DNA from: Phocaeicola faecicola
Lineage (GTDB): Bacteria; Bacteroidota; Bacteroidia; Bacteroidales; Bacteroidaceae
Reading direction: 5' to 3'
Length of the DNA stretch: 37,903 nt
Assembly (NCBI RefSeq): GCF_013618865.1
Contig: NZ_JABSOE010000047.1
Location: 1-37,903, forward strand
A program made the translations under genes and the position numbers. Under the pieces are notes generated by a model, which saw nothing but the letters and a program-made list of their open reading frames with translations, did no database searches and was not told the DNA's origin. Shown here piece by piece: positions 26,289 to 33,420 of this stretch. Within the stretch, counting starts at the first letter, position 1, and the number at the start of each line of letters is the position of its first letter.

Positions 26289-27536
26289 ATGAATTTTCCT
26301 TTTTACATCGCCCGCAGGTATCTCTTTTCAAAGAAGTCGCACCATGCCATCAACATCATTTCCGCCATCTCGGTATGCGGTGTGGCACTGGCCACCCTGG
26401 CACTGGTGTGTACGCTTTCGGTTTTCAACGGATTTCAGGACCTGGTGGCTACCTTCTTCACGGCATTCGACCCGCAGCTTAAAATCACTGCCATCCAAGG
26501 CAAAGTATTCCATAATACAGACGAAAGAATCCTCCGTGTCAAAGCCTTGCCGGAAATCGAGGTCTTTTCCGAATCGCTCGAAGACAATGTCATGATTCAG
26601 TATAAGGGACGACAGACAATGGCCGTACTGAAAGGTGTAGAAGACAATTTCGACCGGCTCACGCCCATCGACAGTATCCTGTTCGGAAGAGGAGAATTGA
26701 AACTGCACGACGAAGTGGTGGATTACGTGATACCGGGCATCCAGCTCGTATCCACCCTTGAATCGGGCATACGTTTCCTGGATCCCTGGGAAATATACGC
26801 TCCCCGCCGTGGCGCCAAAGTCAACCTGGCCAATCCTTCGGGCAGTTTTACCACGGGACAACTGTTTGCTTCCGGACTGGTATTTGCCGTCAATCAGGAA
26901 AAGTACGACGGATCTTACCTGCTTACCTCACTGAAATTTGCAAGAGAACTGTTCCAGTATACCGATGAGGTGTCTGCCGTCAACCTGAAACTGAAGGCCG
27001 GGGCGGACGAGAAAGCCGTAAAGAAACAAATTCAGGAACTGTTGGGGGACGGTTTCCGGGTACAGACACGCTACGAGCAGCAAGCCGATACGTACCGCAT
27101 CATGGAAATCGAGAAACTCATCTCCTATTTCTTCCTGACCTTCATTCTGATGATTGCCTGCTTCAATGTCATCGGTTCGCTGTCGATGCTGATCATCGAC
27201 AAGAAAGAGGATGTGGTTACCCTGCGCAATCTGGGGGCCGACGACCGGCAGATTACCCGCATCTTCCTGTTCGAAGGACGGATGATTACTTTCTTCGGAG
27301 CCATCTCCGGTGTCCTTCTGGGTATCCTGCTGTGCTGGCTCCAACAGGAATACGGACTCATTTCCCTGGGTAATTCAGGCAGTTTCGTAGTCGATGCCTA
27401 TCCGGTCAGCGTACACGCCACCGACGTGATACTTGTGTTTGTCACCGTGCTGGTGGTCGGCTTCCTGTCGGTATGGTATCCGGTACGCTTCCTGAGCAGA
27501 CGACTGCTGAAAAAGGGCAGCGAGAGCAATTCCTGA
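26289..27536 (+). CDS. LolC/LolE-type ABC transporter permease (FtsX fold)
   Basis: A 415-residue inner-membrane protein of the LolC/E group, which extracts lipoproteins for transport to the outer membrane. A TTG start at 26268 is possible, but ATG 26289 gives MNFPFYIARRYLFSKKSHHAINIIS, the normal family start. A first membrane helix (ISAISVCGVALATLALVCTL) is followed by a large periplasmic MacB-like domain to about 275. The FtsX domain has three helices, starting YFFLTFILMIACFNVIGSLSM, then DVVTLRNLGADDRQITRIFLFEG and the last pair to the C-terminus. It is followed by a terminator. Confidence 0.9.
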   Translation: MNFPFYIARRYLFSKKSHHAINIISAISVCGVALATLALVCTLSVFNGFQDLVATFFTAFDPQLKITAIQGKVFHNTDERILRVKALPEIEVFSESLEDNVMIQYKGRQTMAVLKGVEDNFDRLTPIDSILFGRGELKLHDEVVDYVIPGIQLVSTLESGIRFLDPWEIYAPRRGAKVNLANPSGSFTTGQLFASGLVFAVNQEKYDGSYLLTSLKFARELFQYTDEVSAVNLKLKAGADEKAVKKQIQELLGDGFRVQTRYEQQADTYRIMEIEKLISYFFLTFILMIACFNVIGSLSMLIIDKKEDVVTLRNLGADDRQITRIFLFEGRMITFFGAISGVLLGILLCWLQQEYGLISLGNSGSFVVDAYPVSVHATDVILVFVTVLVVGFLSVWYPVRFLSRRLLKKGSESNS

Positions 27537-27613
27537 CTTCCGGACAGCCTAGTCTCTACCGGGCGGGCAATCGTTCTTCTGAGACCTTTATATTCAGTAT
27601 ACAGATAAAAAAT

Positions 27614-27653
27614 CAGGGTGTATCCGAAACTGAAACAGTTCGGATACACCCTG
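27614..27653. terminator. Bidirectional terminator between permease and vWA genes
   Basis: A perfect 15-bp stem CAGGGTGTATCCGAA with its complement around a 10-nt loop, which itself can pair in part. It has an A-rich left side (T run on the minus strand) and lies between convergent 3' ends. Confidence 0.85.
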
Positions 27654-27674
27654 AATGGTGTTTATCAATTCATC

Positions 27675-28826
27675 TTACGCTCCAAAAGTCACATTTTCAT
27701 AAATCTGCTCACCCTTTACAGCACCGTCCTTGGTCAGGATAGTAATCTTTACGGTGTGAGTACCCGACAACATATCTTCTGTCAGGTTCAGACGGAGAAT
27801 ATAAGAGTTGGTAATTGCTCCGGTAACCGGCAGGTCATTCAAAGAAACATCGGTGAAGGAAGCATCTGTCCGGATGTTGGTACCACCTGTATAGATACTG
27901 AAGAGCCAAGGCTTTTCCTCATACAAGTCTCTCCAACGGTATGTTTCTTCCGGATATCCGTTCAAATCGCTGAAAATAGTATGTATCGTACCTTTATTTA
28001 CGTTCCAGTTATAGTATTCAGATTCCGGATTTACAGTTTCAACCGACCATTCTGCATGTCCGCCCGGCTGGTTCGGCTCGTCTGTAAAGTGTACATAAAT
28101 ACGGTTGGCTCCCTGACGGAACGCAAAGTTCTCATCCGCAAAATGCAACATGATACCTCCACATTCTCCCCCGGCAGTTCTGTACTGCTGCGCAGCAGCT
28201 TCCAGTTCATTTTTGTCCGGTCCGCCAAAACCTACCGTACGGCCTCTGCCTGTAGAACGTTCCAAATATGTATGCAATGTCTCTACATCGGTAATGTTCA
28301 ATGCACCATTTACAAAACTATGGTCAATACCTACGCAACCGAACTGTACGTCCATGACCTGTGAGATTTTTGCAGACCAGTCCAGAATTTCACGGGCTAC
28401 CGTATTGGCTTCCTGTCCCATACTTCCGGAGTTGTCAACCAGGAATACCACATCAGCCTTTGCCTTGCTGGCACGTGAAGCCACTTCATCAGCGTTAACA
28501 ACAGTCACAGCTTTCGGCTTTCCGTCGATTTCCACCCATACGTTCTGTTCAGCATGATTGGTTCCATACAACTTCATCCAGTCTTTGTCCGGTGTCTGGA
28601 TACCGGTCAGACTCAGACGCAATACTTTATTGTCTGAACCTTCTTCAATGAACGTCTGGAAGTTAGGAATACTGATATTCGGAGTTCCTCCGATAGAAGG
28701 ATTGCTCTGTGCCTCTTCATCTGCAATACCAATGGCACCAGTTTCGTAAGATGCCTCATCTTTTGAACATGAGGATATTCCCATCACTGTCAAGAAAATA
28801 CCCAACCAAAAATTTTTTACTCTCAT
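27675..28826 (-). CDS. von Willebrand factor A domain lipoprotein
   Basis: A 383-residue lipoprotein with lipobox GISSC (Cys20). The vWA domain runs from about 124 to 310. Its metal-binding MIDAS begins VVFLVDNSGSMGQEAN, with Asp131, Ser133 and Ser135, so the site is intact and should bind Mg2+ and a protein partner. HFADENFAFRQGANRIYVHFTDE is the later part of the domain. A C-terminal beta-rich part (about 325-383) resembles a small Ig-like unit. The gene stands alone with its own promoter and is flanked on the right by the integrated element. A surface or periplasmic adhesion-like role is inferred only. Confidence 0.85.
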   Translation of the reverse strand: MRVKNFWLGIFLTVMGISSCSKDEASYETGAIGIADEEAQSNPSIGGTPNISIPNFQTFIEEGSDNKVLRLSLTGIQTPDKDWMKLYGTNHAEQNVWVEIDGKPKAVTVVNADEVASRASKAKADVVFLVDNSGSMGQEANTVAREILDWSAKISQVMDVQFGCVGIDHSFVNGALNITDVETLHTYLERSTGRGRTVGFGGPDKNELEAAAQQYRTAGGECGGIMLHFADENFAFRQGANRIYVHFTDEPNQPGGHAEWSVETVNPESEYYNWNVNKGTIHTIFSDLNGYPEETYRWRDLYEEKPWLFSIYTGGTNIRTDASFTDVSLNDLPVTGAITNSYILRLNLTEDMLSGTHTVKITILTKDGAVKGEQIYENVTFGA

Positions 28827-28851
28827 AACTTTATCTTTTAATAATTTTTTA

Positions 28852-28859
28852 CAAAACTA
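28852..28859 (-). promoter_or_regulatory. -7 promoter box for the vWA lipoprotein
   Basis: TAGTTTTG on the minus strand fits TAnnTTTG, 25 bp before the ATG. The rest of 28860-29005 is A/T-rich with no gene that I can see. Confidence 0.5.
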
Positions 28860-29005
28860 TAAAATAAAATAAAGCGTAAGAATATAGTAATACAGAAAAT
28901 TATACCATACAATGCATTTATGTGATTAAAGGAATAAAAAAAGGAACTATTATGACATTTTTTTTACATCTTCACCCAGATATTCCGAAGAGAAAGGTAA
29001 CAAAA

Positions 29006-29035
29006 AATCCTCTATCCGGGAAGGAATAGAGGATT
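29006..29035 (-). terminator. Terminator belonging to the interrupted tRNA gene
   Basis: A 10-bp stem AATCCTCTAT with ATAGAGGATT around a 10-nt loop, followed on the minus strand by six T. It lies 5 bp after the tRNA 3'-end remnant and has no complete gene of its own in the window, which fits a tRNA terminator left behind when the element inserted. Confidence 0.75.
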
Positions 29036-29040
29036 CAATG

Positions 29041-29056
29041 CGGTGCGGACGGGACT
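29041..29056 (-). other. Probable attL: 3' end of a tRNA gene
   Basis: On the minus strand the bases AGTCCCGTCCGCACCG read as the end of a tRNA: the last three T-loop bases AGT, T-stem CCCGT, acceptor strand CCGCACC and discriminator G. Immediately before this the sequence (TTAA) departs from the universal TTC of the T-loop, so only the 3' end is present. Tyrosine integrases often use the 3' end of tRNA genes as attB and duplicate it. The complete tRNA should lie at the right end of the element, outside the window. From memory, Bacteroidetes tRNA-Asp ends this way, but the identity is not proved. Confidence 0.75.
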
Positions 29057-29171
29057 TTAACTTACACAATCAAGAAATCTCACAAAGCTGCAATATGTTG
29101 ATAATAATCAAGTTATTACAAATCAACTATATTACTAAATATCATTAAATACCTTTTGCTGTTTCAATTAT

Positions 29172-29207
29172 TGGGTGTATATTTGGGTGTTGATTTTAAT
29201 ACACCCA
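29172..29207. repeat. Repeats just upstream of the integrase gene
   Basis: Two direct copies of TTGGGTGT (29171 and 29183, 12 bp apart) and an inverted partner, TGGGTGTAT at 29172-29180 with ATACACCCA at 29199-29207. The last copy ends 3 bp before the integrase ATG. They could be integrase arm sites or an operator for autoregulation. Confidence 0.6.
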
Positions 29208-29210
29208 GCT

Positions 29211-30497
29211 ATGAACATCAAGAGAAACATCATCTTTTCATTGGAAAGCCGCAAGAAGAACGGAGTGCCAATCGTGGAGAATGTCCCTATCCGTATGCGT
29301 GTTGTTTTTGACAGCCACCGCATTGAGTTCACAACAGGCTACCGCATTGATGTTGCCAAATGGGATGCCGACAAGCAGCGTGTAAAGAACGGATGCACCA
29401 ACAAGCTGAAGCAAAGTGCATCGGAAATCAATGCGGACTTGCTGAAATACTACACCGAAATCCAGAATATATTCAAGGAGTTTGAGGTGCAGGGATTCAT
29501 GCCGACTACCGAGCAGGTAAAGGACGCATTCAACAGATTGCACAATGAAAAAAAGGAAGATGAGGAACAGGCTCCGGTCGTATTTCTGCCTTTGGAGGTG
29601 TTTGATGAGTTCATCAAGGAGTGCGGTACGCAAAACGGCTGGTCTGATGCCACCTATGAGAAATTTGCCGCAGTCAGGAAACATCTTGAAAAATTCGACA
29701 AGGGGCTGACATTTGAATCGTTGGACGAGCCCAAGCTAACAAAGTATGTGAATTTCCTGAAAGACACCGAAGATATGCGGAACACATCCATCATGAAACA
29801 AGTCGCTTATCTGAAATGGTTTCTGCGCTGGTGTACCAAGAAAGGGTATTGCATGAACAATGCCTATGAAGATTTCAACCCCAAATTGCGAAGCACACCG
29901 AAAAAGGTGATATTCCTCACTTGGGAAGAACTGAACAAACTCAAAAATTATCAGATACCCGACACAAAGCAATATCTTGAACGGGTGAGGGATGTCTTTC
30001 TGTTCTGTTGCTTTACCGGACTCCGGTATTCGGACGTGCATAATCTGAAGAAAAGCGACATCAGGGACGGATATATAGAAATCACCACGGTAAAGACCGC
30101 AGAAAGGCTTATCATCGAGCTTAACAACCACAGCAAGGCAATACTCGACAAATACAAGGGTGTGGAATTTGAGGGGCACAAGGCTCTCCCTGTCATAAGC
30201 AACCAAAAGATGAATGACTATTTGAAGGAACTGGGCGAACTTGCCGAAATCAACGAGCCTGTAAGTGAAACCTACTACAAAGGAAGCAGCCGTATAGACA
30301 CCATTACACCCAAATACGCATTGCTGGGCACCCATGCCGGGAGAAGGACTTTCATCTGTAACGCTCTGGCTCTCGGTATTCCGGCACAGGTAGTGATGAA
30401 ATGGACAGGACATAGCGACTACAAGGCGATGAAACCCTACATAGACATCGCCGATGATGTGAAAGCCAATGCGATGAACAAATTCAACCAACTGTAA
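29211..30497 (+). CDS. int: Tyrosine integrase of the mobilizable element
   Basis: A 428-residue integrase starting at ATG 29211 (MNIKRNIIFSLES); an in-frame GTG at 29175 would include the repeat sites and is less likely. The N-terminal Arm-DNA-binding part has VPIRMRVVFDSHRIEFTTGYRI, typical of Bacteroidetes integrases. The SAM-like core-binding domain spans about 125-215. Catalytic residues are Arg272 (FTGLRYSD), Lys295, His375 and Arg378 (GTHAGRRTF), His401 (WTGHSDYKAM) and nucleophile Tyr410. All are present, so it should be active. It lies next to the attL candidate and is transcribed away from it. Confidence 0.93.
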   Translation: MNIKRNIIFSLESRKKNGVPIVENVPIRMRVVFDSHRIEFTTGYRIDVAKWDADKQRVKNGCTNKLKQSASEINADLLKYYTEIQNIFKEFEVQGFMPTTEQVKDAFNRLHNEKKEDEEQAPVVFLPLEVFDEFIKECGTQNGWSDATYEKFAAVRKHLEKFDKGLTFESLDEPKLTKYVNFLKDTEDMRNTSIMKQVAYLKWFLRWCTKKGYCMNNAYEDFNPKLRSTPKKVIFLTWEELNKLKNYQIPDTKQYLERVRDVFLFCCFTGLRYSDVHNLKKSDIRDGYIEITTVKTAERLIIELNNHSKAILDKYKGVEFEGHKALPVISNQKMNDYLKELGELAEINEPVSETYYKGSSRIDTITPKYALLGTHAGRRTFICNALALGIPAQVVMKWTGHSDYKAMKPYIDIADDVKANAMNKFNQL

Positions 30498-30537
30498 AAA
30501 CAATCAGCAAGTTTCATGGAAAACCTGTAATTGGGCT

Positions 30538-30545
30538 TACCTTTG
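30538..30545 (+). promoter_or_regulatory. -7 promoter box for the nuclease cargo module
   Basis: TACCTTTG fits TAnnTTTG, 21 bp before the ATG at 30567, with TTTC at 30512-30515 at about -33 spacing. This suggests that the cargo pair is transcribed separately from the integrase. Confidence 0.6.
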
Positions 30546-30566
30546 TAACTTTCAATACATACAACA

Positions 30567-31862
30567 ATGAGCAACAACGATAACAATATAGAGAAAAGAA
30601 GTTTCGAGGCTTTTGTCAATGCCATCGGGTCAGAAATAGAGCAGGCGCAAGTCCGGCTCATCAGTGCAGCCAATGCGCAGATGCTGTTCCACTATTGGAA
30701 GATGGGCAATTATATCCTGTACCACCAGAACCGACAGGGCTGGGGCGGCAAGGTCATCAAAAGACTGGCACAAGCAATACGGTTCAACTATCCTGAAAAG
30801 AAAGGGTATTCGGTCAGGAACTTGGCTTATATGTGCCAGTTCGCACGCTCCTATCCATTGGGCGCATTACGGAGTTTTATAGAAACCGATGCGAAATTAC
30901 TTACTCCAAGTGTGCAGAAAATCACGGATGAACTTCAAGGCCTGAACAATATGACATTTACGCAAGAGCCTCTTGCGCAAATTCAATCCTCAGACAATAA
31001 GGAAATTGCAATTGTGCAAGAACCTCTTGCACAAATTCAGGATGTAGTCCAAACAGTAGCCGCCGTTTATCAAGTACCGATTGAGGACATGGAAAAACTG
31101 TTCCTGGCATCACCTGTCGCAAGAATCAATTGGGCAAGCCATGTGATTCTGCTGAACAGTTCCCTTCCGTTAGGTGTCGATTACTGGTATATGAAGCAAT
31201 CTGTGGAAATGGGATGGAGCAGTAATGTCCTTAAAATGCAGATTGAAAGCAAATTGTACGAACGGCAAATCAACAGCCGTAAAGTCAATAATTTTACCGC
31301 CACGCTTCCTGTACCTCAAAGCGACCTTGCCAATTACCTGTTGAAAGACCCGTATATCTTTGACTTGGCAGGAGCCAAAGAACGTGCGGACGAAAGGGAC
31401 ATAGAAGAACAGTTGGTGAAGCATGTTACCCGTTATCTTTTGGAAATGGGCAACGGATTCGCCTTTGTCGCAAGACAGAAGCATTTCCAGATTGGCGACA
31501 GCGATTTCTATGCCGACTTAATCCTGTATAACATAAAACTTCATGCCTATGTGGTCGTGGAACTGAAAGCGACCCCGTTCAAACCGGAATATGCAGGACA
31601 GTTGAATTTTTACATCAATGTAGTGGATGACAAGTTGAGGGGAGAGAACGACAATAAGACCATCGGACTGCTGTTGTGCAAGGGTAAGGATGAGATTGTA
31701 GCACAATATGCGCTGACAGGCTATGACCAGCCTATCGGCATCAGTGACTATCAGCTCAGCAAGGCTGTGCCGGAGAACCTAAAATCGGCGTTGCCGAGCA
31801 TAGAACAGGTGGAAGAAGAACTGACTATGCTTCTTGACAAAGAAAAGAACAAGCAAAAGTAA
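30567..31862 (+). CDS. DUF1016/YhcG family PD-(D/E)XK nuclease
   Basis: A 431-residue protein with both parts of the YhcG family. The N-terminal domain (about 15-105) has HYWKMGNYILYHQNRQGWG and KGYSVRNLAYMCQFAR, a winged-helix-like region. The C-terminal domain (about 175-400) carries the nuclease core: GDSDFYADLILYN with Asp317 and VVVELKA with Glu332 and Lys334, followed by EYAGQLNFYINVVDD. All three acidic/Lys residues are present. A linker (130-158) contains two copies of QEPLAQIQ. Family members are often found near restriction systems and in defence islands, but no modification gene is here. It has its own promoter and lies 7 bp before an unknown gene. Confidence 0.88.
   Translation: MSNNDNNIEKRSFEAFVNAIGSEIEQAQVRLISAANAQMLFHYWKMGNYILYHQNRQGWGGKVIKRLAQAIRFNYPEKKGYSVRNLAYMCQFARSYPLGALRSFIETDAKLLTPSVQKITDELQGLNNMTFTQEPLAQIQSSDNKEIAIVQEPLAQIQDVVQTVAAVYQVPIEDMEKLFLASPVARINWASHVILLNSSLPLGVDYWYMKQSVEMGWSSNVLKMQIESKLYERQINSRKVNNFTATLPVPQSDLANYLLKDPYIFDLAGAKERADERDIEEQLVKHVTRYLLEMGNGFAFVARQKHFQIGDSDFYADLILYNIKLHAYVVVELKATPFKPEYAGQLNFYINVVDDKLRGENDNKTIGLLLCKGKDEIVAQYALTGYDQPIGISDYQLSKAVPENLKSALPSIEQVEEELTMLLDKEKNKQK
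30961..31033 (+). repeat. Two in-frame palindromic repeats inside the nuclease gene
   Basis: The first palindrome is CGCAAGAG, c, CTCTTGCG at 30961-30977; the second is TGTGCAAGA, acc, TCTTGCACA at 31013-31033. Both encode QEPLAQIQ in the linker between the N- and C-terminal domains, so the gene carries a duplicated palindromic unit that keeps the frame. Confidence 0.75.
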
Positions 31863-31869
31863 GGTACCT

Positions 31870-32889
31870 ATGGCAGACAATATACAGACGATGATTCCCC
31901 GATACGGGGAACTCAACAGAATATACAGGGACTATATAGACAATTACGTTTTCTCTTTCGACAGGCAGAAATTCATTTTTGATTTCTGTCAGGAATACAA
32001 TGACATGAAGTCTTTTGAGGCAGCTATCCTTGAACTGGTGCTTGACAGGCAAAAAGAACAATACACCTTGATACTCAACAGCCTGAAAACCGAAATTGAA
32101 AAGAGCATACAGGCCTATGAAACACGCCCCATAAGTGACAGTGCCGTAGAGCGTGTTTGCCATCAGCATTTGGAAAGATATTCCCTTGAAATTGAAGCCC
32201 AGTTGGATGTTACAAGAAGCTTGAGCAAGCCGCTGAATGAAGCCAACAACAGGTATGATTCCATTGGCTACAGGGAACATACAGCCGAAGAAGAAAAGCA
32301 GGCAGAGAAAGAATATGAACGCTGCAAGGCTGAATACGACAGGGAAAAAGCCAAACTGAACGAACTCTATGACCTGCAAAAGGCAACAAGAAAGGAGGCA
32401 TTCCAATATATGAAGAACCGTTGTGCGGACATATACCGCCAAAGTTGCCTTTTTCTGGATATATTGAAGAAATACATTCCTGACGGGAAACGACAGGACG
32501 AGCCGGGCAAGCCAATCAGTCAGCAGGAAACGGCGGATGAACAACAAGAGTATTTCAGCATGAAATTGCTTTCGCTCATTCATGAGGTATGTGTTGGAGA
32601 ACAGTTCGAGGAAATTTCCGCACCGGATTTTTATGCCAACATGAACCTGCACCCTTGTAACTGCAAGCTGAAAATCAAACCGAGAGAGAAAATACGTGTA
32701 TGTTATCTGATATTTCTGATGGGCGAGAAACTCTCCAAACAGGACAGGGAAAAATGGAAAGCCGGAATACTGGAACTGCTGGATATTGACGACAGCTATT
32801 ACAAGTCAAAGTACAAGGAGCCTGTTTCCGATTTTCCGAGTGACAGCAACCAGAAATTCGCTAAAGAAATGGAACATATATTCAGATAA
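31870..32889 (+). CDS. Unrecognised protein paired with the nuclease
   Basis: I do not recognise this 339-residue protein. The start ATG 31870 gives MADNIQTMIPRYGELNRIY; an in-frame TTG at 31834 overlaps the nuclease and is less likely. The middle (about 120-200) is very rich in Glu, Lys and Arg and is predicted coiled coil, for example EEEKQAEKEYERCKAEYD. The C-terminal part from about 225 looks globular, with CNCKLKIKPREKIRVCYLI and YKEPVSDFPSDSNQKF. There is no signal peptide, membrane helix or known catalytic motif. It begins 7 bp after the nuclease stop and is followed by a strong terminator, so the two form one operon and may act together. Confidence 0.75.
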   Translation: MADNIQTMIPRYGELNRIYRDYIDNYVFSFDRQKFIFDFCQEYNDMKSFEAAILELVLDRQKEQYTLILNSLKTEIEKSIQAYETRPISDSAVERVCHQHLERYSLEIEAQLDVTRSLSKPLNEANNRYDSIGYREHTAEEEKQAEKEYERCKAEYDREKAKLNELYDLQKATRKEAFQYMKNRCADIYRQSCLFLDILKKYIPDGKRQDEPGKPISQQETADEQQEYFSMKLLSLIHEVCVGEQFEEISAPDFYANMNLHPCNCKLKIKPREKIRVCYLIFLMGEKLSKQDREKWKAGILELLDIDDSYYKSKYKEPVSDFPSDSNQKFAKEMEHIFR

Positions 32890-32929
32890 TCGGTGACATA
32901 TCCTGATATTTTACGAAAGTTCCACTTTT

Positions 32930-32961
32930 ACCACTCAAATTTATTTTTTGAGTGGTATTTT
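32930..32961 (+). terminator. Terminator after the cargo pair
   Basis: A 10-bp perfect stem ACCACTCAAA with TTTGAGTGGT around 7 nt, followed by ATTTTTATTTT. It closes the nuclease/partner operon 40 bp after its stop codon. Confidence 0.85.
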
Positions 32962-33036
32962 TATTTTCTGATATTCAATAAGATACAGCGATATTCGGAT
33001 TATACCGTCCCCATCCTTACCACCCATAACCCTACC

Positions 33037-33044
33037 TAATTTTG
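33037..33044 (+). promoter_or_regulatory. -7 promoter box for the replication genes
   Basis: TAATTTTG fits TAnnTTTG, 67 bp before the DUF3853 gene. It is the only such box seen between the terminator and that gene. Confidence 0.5.
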
Positions 33045-33111
33045 CATCGTTCGAGAACAGAAATAACAGCCAGTGCGCAGGGCTGATTGTTGAATCAAAA
33101 AAAGTAGAACC

Positions 33112-33420
33112 ATGCAAAATCTACAAGAGTTATTATCCAAACCCGTCTGGCAGATGACAGGCGAAGAGTTCATCATGTTAAGCAGGCACGCATCCGGTCA
33201 GCCGGAAGCGCAGCCGCAGCCCGTAACGGACACAAGCAGGAAATATGTGTACGGAATACTCGGCATAGCCAAACTGTTCGGGTGCAGCCTGCCTACCGCC
33301 AACCGCATAAAGAAAAGCGGAAGGATAGACAAGGCTATCACCCAGATAGGACGCAAGATTATCGTGGATGCGGAACTTGCCCTTGAACTGGCAGGAAAGA
33401 AAACTGGTGGACGCAAGTAA
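33112..33420 (+). CDS. DUF3853 family helix-turn-helix protein
   Basis: A 102-residue protein typical of Bacteroides mobilizable elements. It starts MQNLQELLSKPVWQMTGEEFIML, the family start. The C-terminal half is a MerR/excisionase-like helix-turn-helix: GILGIAKLFGCSLPTANRIKKSG, then KAITQIGRKIIVDAELALELA. It may regulate the element's genes or act as a recombination directionality factor, but neither is shown here. Its stop overlaps the next start as TAATG, so translation of the ATPase is coupled to it. Confidence 0.85.
   Translation: MQNLQELLSKPVWQMTGEEFIMLSRHASGQPEAQPQPVTDTSRKYVYGILGIAKLFGCSLPTANRIKKSGRIDKAITQIGRKIIVDAELALELAGKKTGGRK

Noticed and set aside
29175..29210. GTG-initiated N-terminal extension of the integrase
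   Set aside because: It would run through the repeat sites; the ATG at 29211 gives the standard integrase start.
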